NCBI GenBank assembly: GCA_937942475.1
Contig: CALDEP010000038.1
Coordinates: 1-35,632 of the forward strand
DNA length: 35,632 nucleotides
DNA from: an uncultured Aureispira sp.
GTDB lineage: Bacteria > Bacteroidota > Bacteroidia > Chitinophagales > Saprospiraceae
Direction of reading: 5' to 3'
In this document: positions 19,510 through 26,029 of the stretch, in pieces
Layout: each line of letters starts with the position of its first letter
Position numbering within the stretch: the first letter of the stretch is position 1
Made by a program: the position numbers and the translations under genes
The notes under the pieces: generated by a model
Told to the model about the DNA's origin: nothing
The model's input: the letters and a program-made list of their open reading frames with translations, nothing else
Databases searched by the model: none

Positions 19510-19755
19510 CGACTCATACTGTCTAATAGAAAAGTGGTTTAACTTATTACCACACGATTTGTCAAAGAACGATAAAAATAAAGAACCTATAGAAGAACAA
19601 GAAGTAGCCTCATGAGAACTTAATTGACTTTAAGTGTACAAATAAGTTCTCATGCTGCTGCTGTTCTTAAATAATTGTATGATTTTTGCTACAACAAGCT
19701 CGTGTTTGTTTTTCAACCATCTACAGTTCTAAAAAATATATAGAATCAAAGCAAT

Positions 19756-19780
19756 AAGTACAGTTTTATTTGTACTTTTG
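19756..19780 (+). promoter_or_regulatory. Putative porV promoter -7 box overlapped by a dyad
   Basis: TACTTTTG at 19773-19780 fits the Bacteroidota -7 consensus TAnnTTTG. It is overlapped by an inverted repeat AAGTACA (19756-19762) / TGTACTT (19771-19777) with an 8-base spacer, an arrangement a repressor could use. I see no good -33 TTTG at the right distance. The leader to the start codon would be about 175 bases. Confidence 0.4.
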
Positions 19781-19960
19781 AGCATAAAACCAAAAAATTA
19801 GCATACATGTAAAGAACTTTACTTCAAGGAATCATTTTTAAAGTAAAACGTCTAAAAGACACATTTTTTTCTTGTTTACTATTGTCATCAATAGTAGGTA
19901 GATCGCACAAATCAACAAGCATTAAATGATCTGAAAGAACGATTACAAACCAAAACAGTA

Positions 19961-21292
19961 ATGACAAATAATAATTCTTATATGAAGATGACGATTCTAA
20001 GAAGTTGCCTTATTATTATAGCAACGCTTATTTTTATCCAGACTAAAACAACGGCACAAGGTTCTATTGATTGTCCATTTAATGGTGCATCTGCAGATGG
20101 TTCAGATTGCAACAATACCATTATCACAGCAGTTCCCTTTTTAAGAATAGTACCAGATGCTCGCTTTGGAGGTATGGGAGATGTTGGTATTGCAATGCCA
20201 GCGGATGCCAACTCGATGCATTTTAATGCTTCTGCTTTGACTTTTGCTCAAAAAGATTTTAGTATCTCAGCTACGTTTACCCCTTGGTTGCGTGCCTTGG
20301 GTCTTAACGATGTATTTTTGGCTTACCTATCTGCTTACAAGCACATTGATTATTTCCAAACCATTGGAGTTAGTCTTCGTTTCTTTTCTTTGGGTCAAAT
20401 CCAATACACAGACGATCAAGGAAATCCATTACAGACGGTACGTCCAAATGAATTTGAACTAGCGGTCGCCTATTCTCGTAAATTAGGAAAAGAGTTTTCT
20501 GTTGGGTTTACCCCTAAATATATTTTCTCTAATTTGGGTACAGGTGCTGTATCGGGAGGACAAAGCATGATGCCTGCACACGGTTTTGCAGCAGATTTGT
20601 CGTTCTCTTTCCGCAAAGAACTACAAGTTGGTAAAGAAAGAGAAGATTTAGAAGGTAAAAAGAATGCTATATTTACAGCAGGATTAGCTTTCTCTAATAT
20701 TGGTACAAAAGTATCTTATACACAATCTGCTAATCGTGATTACATACCTGCCAACTTAGGTTTAGGGTTTTCATTTGAATATCAGTTTGACAAGCACAAC
20801 TCTATTACTTTAGGTTTAGATGTCAATAAATTATTGGTTCCTACGCCTGTTCGTCAATTACAATACGATGACGATGGTGACATTATTGTTGATTCTAATA
20901 ACGACCCTATTATCAATCCAGATTATGATGCTAATGGAGATGGTGTCCCAGATTATAAGGATCAGGGTGTTCCTGCTTCTATTTTCTCTTCTTTTGGAGA
21001 TGCTCCAGGTGGTGCAGCAGAAGAGTTGTCTGAGTTAATGTGGTCTGTTGGTATCGAGTACTGGTACAACAAACAATTTGCCGTTCGTTTTGGACATTAC
21101 AACGAACACAAATTTAAAGGTAATCGTAAATTCTTTACCGTTGGTTTAGGAATTCGTTACAAGATCTTCAACATCAACTTTTCTTACTTAATTCCTTCTC
21201 AAGCAGGACAACGTAATCCTTTGGATAATACCTTACGTTTCTCTATTATGTTTGATTTTGGAAAAGCTCCAGATAAGAAAAAAGGAAAATAA
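19961..21292 (+). CDS. porV: Type IX secretion outer-membrane protein PorV (LptO)
   Basis: 443-residue outer-membrane beta-barrel of the FadL-like PorV family. PorV collects cargo carrying a T9SS C-terminal signal from the SprA/Sov translocon and brings it to PorU for cleavage and attachment. After a signal peptide (about 1-32, ending TTAQ) comes the family opening, with FLRIVPDARFGGMGDVGIAMP and SMHFNASAL. The C-terminal part has MWSVGIEYWYNKQFAVRFGHYNEHKFKGNRKFFTVGLG, also typical. An external-loop insertion at about 302-336 has two Asp-rich stretches; the second (DYDANGDGVPDYKD, 321-334) has the spacing of an EF-hand/TSP3-like calcium loop. Two starts are possible, 19961 and the inner ATG at 19982 (residue 8); the inner one gives a more usual signal peptide, but I keep the longer. 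It follows porU, its functional partner. Confidence 0.93.
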   Translation: MTNNNSYMKMTILRSCLIIIATLIFIQTKTTAQGSIDCPFNGASADGSDCNNTIITAVPFLRIVPDARFGGMGDVGIAMPADANSMHFNASALTFAQKDFSISATFTPWLRALGLNDVFLAYLSAYKHIDYFQTIGVSLRFFSLGQIQYTDDQGNPLQTVRPNEFELAVAYSRKLGKEFSVGFTPKYIFSNLGTGAVSGGQSMMPAHGFAADLSFSFRKELQVGKEREDLEGKKNAIFTAGLAFSNIGTKVSYTQSANRDYIPANLGLGFSFEYQFDKHNSITLGLDVNKLLVPTPVRQLQYDDDGDIIVDSNNDPIINPDYDANGDGVPDYKDQGVPASIFSSFGDAPGGAAEELSELMWSVGIEYWYNKQFAVRFGHYNEHKFKGNRKFFTVGLGIRYKIFNINFSYLIPSQAGQRNPLDNTLRFSIMFDFGKAPDKKKGK

Positions 21293-21309
21293 TTAAGGTG
21301 TTCATTAGA

Positions 21310-21361
21310 CAATTTGAAAATTTGAAAATAGTTTATCTACTATTTTCAAATTTTCAAATTG
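21310..21361. terminator. Perfect 23-bp inverted repeat, probable bidirectional terminator
   Basis: Arms CAATTTGAAAATTTGAAAAT(AGT) and its exact complement flank a 6-base loop. It begins 18 bases past the porV stop. It is AT-rich, with internal near-repeats of TTTGAAAA. Confidence 0.65.
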
Positions 21362-21442
21362 CTTAATATTTAATTAATAATCCGAATCAAGAGCTAAAAT
21401 GGGGGTCTCTGATAAATCAAAAAAACGAATAAAGGCTTCACA

Positions 21443-21531
21443 AAAATGTTTAATGTTGAATTTTTAATGCTGAATGCTCTACAGCATAAGAAACATTAAA
21501 AATTCAGCATTTAGCATTAAACATTAAAAAA
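21443..21531. repeat. Imperfect long hairpin related to the one at 32128-32201
   Basis: Built from repeated words (TTTAATG, GAATTTTTAATG, CATTAAAAATTCAGCAT, CATTAAACATTAAAAA) that pair across an interrupted stem. The word ACATTAAAAATTYAGCATT is shared with the hairpin at 32128-32201, so the two are copies of one dispersed palindromic element family. Confidence 0.55.
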
Positions 21532-21611
21532 TGTAGGCTTGTAAAATGCAATCGCTCTGTTCTAAATGTACCATTTATTGATGTTTTATCCCTTGATTCA
21601 AATTAAGAACA

Positions 21612-22502
21612 TTAATACGACCAAAGGTCATGTTCAAAGTTAAAGACCTCTGATTGAATTCGCTCGGATTCCAACAAGGCATTAACACCATTGTTCGTAT
21701 AATCTTTGATTCTTCTATCGTGTATGTTACTTTCTTTGACAACATAGGAAGAAAATAGTCGAGCTTCAAAGATATCATCCCAACTCAAACGAGCGCCATC
21801 ATTCATTGGATTAAAGGTCTCTGTTTTGGCAAAAGTTTTTCGCAATTCTGGGTAATAAGCCCAAAACATCGCCCCTGAATTCAATACTTCTCCTTGATCG
21901 TCATAACGATTTACAATAGGTGCAATGCCCAAAATACGTACCCCAAGACTAGATGTTTCTTCATCAAAATACCAAACCTCCTTGATGCGATACTTTTGAA
22001 TATCTTCCCAATTCATTTCATTCTGAACAACAATAATAGTATCCTTAAATGTGATGGGATCATAAATGCGAATGGTATCACTAGAAGACAACATGTCTCG
22101 AATTTCGTTTTGTGTCAATGCCTGTGTAAATTGATCGTCCCAAGTGCTGTAAAGCGTAATATCGCCTTCTTGAGCTGCATTTAAAATCGTTGTAATTAAT
22201 GGTCCATGAGGGCTTATGAATGTATGATTCATTTTTTCACGCGTATCTATTTCTCTCCAAATACGTTTTTCCCAAAACACATCTTTCTCGTGAACATAAT
22301 CGTAAGGTAAAGGCATTTTTTCTGTGTGCAAATAACGATCATAAAACCCATCTCTAGGCTTTTTACAAGGTTTGGCATCCTTCGAGTCGGATGCGATGCT
22401 AGTCCCTGATTCCGTCATATAGGTGTTTTGAGCACTTAGGCTACTAGCCAACACCACCAAACTAGTGATTATAATCCCTGTGACTTTTGTGATTGCGTTC
22501 AT
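21612..22502 (-). CDS. gldN: Type IX secretion ring protein GldN (PorN)
   Basis: 296-residue periplasmic protein that, with the lipoprotein GldK/PorK, forms the large ring of the T9SS and contacts the GldM/PorM motor stalk. A signal peptide (about 1-25, ending SLSAQ) is followed by the conserved family body: REIDTREKMNHTFISP, LINAAQEGDITLYS-like text at about 105-120, WYFDEETSSLGVRILGIAP, and FWAYYPELRKTFAKTETFNPMNDGARLSWDDIFEARLFSSYVVKESN. Length and end match the family. In most Bacteroidota gldN closes the gldKLMN operon; here the neighbours are porV (convergent) and a penicillin-binding protein, and no gldK, gldL or gldM is visible. It could be the only gldN, relocated, or a second copy like GldO of Flavobacterium johnsoniae. 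Confidence 0.93.
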   Translation of the reverse strand: MNAITKVTGIIITSLVVLASSLSAQNTYMTESGTSIASDSKDAKPCKKPRDGFYDRYLHTEKMPLPYDYVHEKDVFWEKRIWREIDTREKMNHTFISPHGPLITTILNAAQEGDITLYSTWDDQFTQALTQNEIRDMLSSSDTIRIYDPITFKDTIIVVQNEMNWEDIQKYRIKEVWYFDEETSSLGVRILGIAPIVNRYDDQGEVLNSGAMFWAYYPELRKTFAKTETFNPMNDGARLSWDDIFEARLFSSYVVKESNIHDRRIKDYTNNGVNALLESERIQSEVFNFEHDLWSY

Positions 22503-22773
22503 TTATTTATGATTTTTTAGAAAGTTTTTATTAGTTCTATTACAATTCGAAGGTCTCTAACTTAAATACTGCGCTAGATGTAGAGCGACACGCTCTATTC
22601 TTTTGATGGAAACATTCGTATTTTCTAGTGTAAAATTTTACTAATAAGCATCTTTTTAAAAATCAAAAGCAATCGAACAAAACAAACTATTTGTGTCCTA
22701 CCTATCCTTCAAACGTCTCTATTTTTTAGTTTAGTATGTTTTGTTTGTAATAATAACAATTCATTAAGACCAT

Positions 22774-22935
22774 TACTCCGTTGAAAACCCGAAGGCTCAG
22801 CGTAGCTAAATCGTATTAGTTTGATTATCAGCAGGATATACTTTTGCTAATTAAAACACTAAAAAGCTGATAATCAAACTAATGCAAGATGCTTTTTTAT
22901 GTTTTTCATAGAAAAACTAAAAAATCAACGGAGTA
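22774..22935. repeat. MITE-like palindromic element, about 162 bp
   Basis: Bounded by perfect 11-bp terminal inverted repeats TACTCCGTTGA (22774-22784) and TCAACGGAGTA (22925-22935). An internal perfect 18-bp inverted repeat lies at 22815-22832 and 22866-22883 (ATTAGTTTGATTATCAGC and its complement). Flanking DNA reads TTAAGACC on the left and TTAAAGACC on the right, a possible imperfect target duplication. A diverged relative lies at 25771-25870. No protein is encoded. It could be a non-autonomous mobile element or a chromosomal palindromic repeat. Confidence 0.55.
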
Positions 22936-22988
22936 TTAAAGACCTGAAGTAATTCTGATCTTATAATACAAGGTGAGCCAATAGTTAC

Positions 22989-23031
22989 AAAAAAAAAGTC
23001 GATTGCAAACCTAAGTTCACAATCGACTTTC
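22989..23031 (-). terminator. Rho-independent terminator of the PBP1A gene
   Basis: Stem AAAGTCGATTG / CAATCGACTTT (arms 22995-23005 and 23020-23030). On the minus strand it is followed by at least nine T. It lies 24 bases past the stop codon. Confidence 0.92.
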
Positions 23032-23054
23032 TAATAAATTGAATTAGAAACGTA

Positions 23055-25736
23055 TTAATAATCTTCGTCTATGCCATAAATATCGGTATTGGTAGCATCG
23101 CTTGCCTTGCCATTACTCCCCCCTCCATCTGCAAATTGATTATATTTTAGGCAATCCATTTCTCGCTCAATAATTTCGGGCACGGGAAAACGAGATTTAG
23201 AACTATATACTTTATCTGCCCTTAGGCTAGAATCTGCTTCCATATTCAACAAAATATTCTGGAAGATAGGTCGAGCCATTTTTGCACCCTGCCCATACTG
23301 TAAGCTTCTAAATCGAATAAATCGATCATCACAACCGACCCAAGTTCCAACTACCAAATCAGGTGTAATTCCCATGAACCAACCATCTGCTTGAAAGTTT
23401 GTGGTTCCTGTTTTTCCTCCATAAGAAGACTTTACCCCTCTCAAACGCCCTCTTTGGATTTTTTGTAACATTTCATTCATTACATAAGCTCCCTGCTCCG
23501 ACAAAATTGCTTCTGAGCGCTGATCTTGCCCTGCCGAATAAATCAAGTTACCATTTTTATCTTCAATTCGATCAATAAAAACAGGCTCTGTATAAGTTCC
23601 TTTATTAGCAAAAATAGTATAGCCACCCGCCATCTCAAACGGAGATAAATTAGGCGTTCCCAAACAAATCGCTGCCGAAGCAGTAACCCGTTGATTAGAG
23701 GTATCAATTCCCACATCTGCTAAGAAATTCCTAAAAGGCTCTGGACCTTTCAACTCTTTCATCAAATAAGCAGAAACAGAGTTCAAAGAACGATTCAAGG
23801 CTTCTGTCAACGTTATTTCATCACCACTATATCCACCAGCATTCTTAGGCGTCCAATCTGACAACAAGCCAAACTGTCCTTCTCCCTTCGAAATTGTTGT
23901 TGGCTGATCCCAAACTTTGAAACAAGGGGAATAACCTTTTAAGTCTACCGTCAAGGCATACAAGAAGGGTTTGATGGTAGATCCAACTTGACGTGCAGCC
24001 TGTTCTTTATTAACATGGTCAAATTGAAAATATTTGTGGTTAATTCCTCCAACCCAAGCTCGAACAGCTCCAGAAACTGGTTCTACAGCAATCATTCCTG
24101 TTTGTAGGTGCATTCTGTGATAACGAATAGAATCAAATGGACTAATCAAGGTATCTATTTCACCTTTTTTATTATAGGCAAAAATCGTTGTTTGCACTGG
24201 CTTTTTCATGTAATCCATGATTGCCTTGTGCTGTTTTTGCAAAGAGTCTATAGCTTTCGTAGAAAGTACATCTCTATAAACTTGTGCTTGTTTACTGGTA
24301 ATAAAGCCTGTTTCTTCCCATTTTTTCAGCAATGCTTTTCCATCTACTTTAGGAGAATAACGATTTTTTTGCTTTGGATTTTTTTCATATTCTACGATCT
24401 GAAACAATCGATCTACATCTATGTCTCTTAATTTTCGCTGATGAGCCGTTGGCATCAATTTAGAGCGCACCGCTTGATAACGATCTGTTCTCCAAACTTG
24501 TTTCGCCAAACTCAATCGACGAATTTCCATTTCACCATCTGTTGTTTTATAGCCCTTACGAGTCCAAGGATTTTTAATTTTCGAACTAATTTCAGGATTA
24601 GGATGATTCCAATCCGACCAAGCTTCAAACAAACGTTTTTGATGTTCTTTTAAGTGATCTCTAGCCGCTTTTTCTGCATGCATTTGTACTCTAGAATCTA
24701 TCGTGGTATAGATTTTAAGCCCATCTCTGTAAATATCATAAGGCGTTCCATCTGGTTTTTGGAACTGTGGATTGTCCTTTGCTAATTGAACCAATAGTTT
24801 TTTCAAATGATCCCTTAGGTACATTCTAAAATAGGTTGCAATTCCATCATTGTGATCTTTGATTCGGAATTTAGACATATCAATAGGCGTTTTACGCAAT
24901 TCGTGGTAACGTGCCTCTGTGATATGCCCCTTCATTTCCATATTCTTTAATACCTGTTCCCGTCCTTTTTTAGCCCGTTCTGGATGTTTTCTAGGATTGT
25001 ATAAAGAAGGGTTTTTGAGCATTCTCACCAACATAGCCGCTTGAGTAATGCTTAAATCTCGTGGATGCTTATCGTAATAAATTTCCGAAGCAGATTTAAT
25101 CCCATTTGCTCCATATAAGAAATCAAATTCATTAAAATAAAGCGCTATAATCTCCTCCTTCGTATAAGAACGCTCCAAACGAACGGCTGTTAACCACTCC
25201 TTCAATTTGGTGGACAACAACAACCAAGAACGTTCAGCCATTCCCTTATCTCTAGTGTTTGGACGTCCAACTAATAACTTAGCTAACTGTTGAGAAATCG
25301 TACTTCCTCCCCCTGCATTTCGCTGTTGAAGAATTAAAGTCTTAACAAGAACACGTGCTAGTGCTTCTGCATCAATACCCGAATGCTCCAAATAACGAGC
25401 ATCTTCTGTCGCAATTAAAGCATTTATCAAATGAGGGGACAAACTATCGTACTCTACGGGCGTTCGATTTTCGATGTAATACTTTCCTAAAACCACATCG
25501 TCAGAAGAATAGATATTGGATGCGATTCTACTTCTTGGATTTTCCAACTCTTCAAAAGAGGGCAAATCAAAAGAAAGCATTACAAAAACTCCAATAACAA
25601 TTAGAATTCCTAGCGCATACAAGCGCCACATCCACTTGATAAAGTTGTGATATTTAGCGACTCTCTCTTCTCTACCATCCAAATTAGCTCCATTAGAACT
25701 GGATGACTCTTGTGAATCCTCTATATATTTAGGCAT
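23055..25736 (-). CDS. Class A penicillin-binding protein (PBP1A-like transglycosylase/transpeptidase)
   Basis: 893-residue bifunctional peptidoglycan synthase in the inner membrane. Domains in order: cytoplasmic N-terminus, membrane segment at about 35-56, glycosyltransferase family 51 domain with Glu111 in TEDARYLEHSG and GGGSTISQQLAK at about 142-153, a long linker (about 350-520), then the transpeptidase domain. The penicillin-binding motifs are all present: S586TIK589 (nucleophile Ser586), S650LN652 and K775TG777. Length is usual for Bacteroidota PBP1A. The gene stands alone between terminators, flanked by gldN and porW. A putative -7 box lies about 220 bases upstream at the end of the porW terminator, so the leader would contain the repeat relative at 25771-25870. 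A near-PBP1C identity is unlikely because the macroglobulin gene is far away. Confidence 0.93.
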   Translation of the reverse strand: MPKYIEDSQESSSSNGANLDGREERVAKYHNFIKWMWRLYALGILIVIGVFVMLSFDLPSFEELENPRSRIASNIYSSDDVVLGKYYIENRTPVEYDSLSPHLINALIATEDARYLEHSGIDAEALARVLVKTLILQQRNAGGGSTISQQLAKLLVGRPNTRDKGMAERSWLLLSTKLKEWLTAVRLERSYTKEEIIALYFNEFDFLYGANGIKSASEIYYDKHPRDLSITQAAMLVRMLKNPSLYNPRKHPERAKKGREQVLKNMEMKGHITEARYHELRKTPIDMSKFRIKDHNDGIATYFRMYLRDHLKKLLVQLAKDNPQFQKPDGTPYDIYRDGLKIYTTIDSRVQMHAEKAARDHLKEHQKRLFEAWSDWNHPNPEISSKIKNPWTRKGYKTTDGEMEIRRLSLAKQVWRTDRYQAVRSKLMPTAHQRKLRDIDVDRLFQIVEYEKNPKQKNRYSPKVDGKALLKKWEETGFITSKQAQVYRDVLSTKAIDSLQKQHKAIMDYMKKPVQTTIFAYNKKGEIDTLISPFDSIRYHRMHLQTGMIAVEPVSGAVRAWVGGINHKYFQFDHVNKEQAARQVGSTIKPFLYALTVDLKGYSPCFKVWDQPTTISKGEGQFGLLSDWTPKNAGGYSGDEITLTEALNRSLNSVSAYLMKELKGPEPFRNFLADVGIDTSNQRVTASAAICLGTPNLSPFEMAGGYTIFANKGTYTEPVFIDRIEDKNGNLIYSAGQDQRSEAILSEQGAYVMNEMLQKIQRGRLRGVKSSYGGKTGTTNFQADGWFMGITPDLVVGTWVGCDDRFIRFRSLQYGQGAKMARPIFQNILLNMEADSSLRADKVYSSKSRFPVPEIIEREMDCLKYNQFADGGGSNGKASDATNTDIYGIDEDY

Positions 25737-25770
25737 AACAGGTTATTTTTTGATTGCTTCAGCAACAGGC

Positions 25771-25870
25771 TGCTAAAATCGTATTAATTTAATTATCAAA
25801 TTAATACAAATCCCAAAGCTTCTTTCACAAGAGCTTTGATTTTTATGTTTTTTAATAAAAAAAACATCCA
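25771..25870. repeat. Diverged relative of the MITE-like element, in the PBP leader
   Basis: GCTAAAATCGTATTAATTTA onward matches the left part of the element at 22774-22935 with about three differences over 26 bases, and the ending GCTTTGATTTTTATGTTTTTTA also matches its right part. It forms two hairpins: GTATTAATTT/AAATTAATAC (25781-25807) and CAAAGCT/AGCTTTG (25814-25838). It starts 35 bases before the PBP start codon, in the leader of the transcript, so it may influence expression. Confidence 0.5.
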
Positions 25871-25957
25871 CAGACCATCACTTCAAATTAGCGACATTTT
25901 AATTGAATTTCAGATTCAAAACTTGATCTATAAATCTGTCTTCCAATATTTACTCTA

Positions 25958-25965
25958 CAAAGATA
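25958..25965 (-). promoter_or_regulatory. Putative -7 box of the PBP gene
   Basis: TATCTTTG on the minus strand matches TAnnTTTG exactly. It adjoins the T-run of the porW terminator, so one gene's end and the next gene's promoter are packed together. The -33 element is not clear. Confidence 0.4.
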
Positions 25966-26005
25966 AAAAAAGAATTGGCATCTCTTTCTAGAAGAAATGC
26001 CAATT
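25966..26005 (-). terminator. Rho-independent terminator of porW
   Basis: Stem AATTGGCATCTC / GAAATGCCAATT (arms 25973-25984 and 25994-26005). The single mismatch becomes a G-U pair only in the minus-strand RNA, and a T-run follows on that strand. It lies 25 bases past the porW stop. Confidence 0.85.
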
Positions 26006-26029
26006 TTATCAATAGGTTGATTCTATTAT

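Larger units (their letters stand above)
19362..19960 (+). other. Spacer between the second porU and porV
   Basis: 599 bases without a gene. It holds a perfect 27-bp inverted repeat (19439-19509), which may end porU transcription, and a likely porV promoter near 19773-19780. The remainder is AT-rich with nothing I recognise. Confidence 0.5.
21293..21611. other. Convergent spacer between porV and gldN with two hairpin elements
   Basis: 319 bases with no gene. It contains the perfect inverted repeat at 21310-21361 and a longer imperfect one at 21443-21531. Both lie between the ends of two converging genes, where bidirectional termination is expected. Confidence 0.6.
22503..23054 (-). other. 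Spacer upstream of gldN
   Basis: 552 bases, no gene. From the gldN side it holds a small dyad TAGAGCG/CGCTCTA (22581-22597), an unplaced gldN promoter, the MITE-like element 22774-22935 and the terminator of the PBP gene (22989-23031). Confidence 0.5.

Noticed and set aside
21575-21778. 67-codon minus-strand frame overlapping the end of gldN
   Set aside because: It lies in another frame across conserved gldN codons and shows no features of its own.
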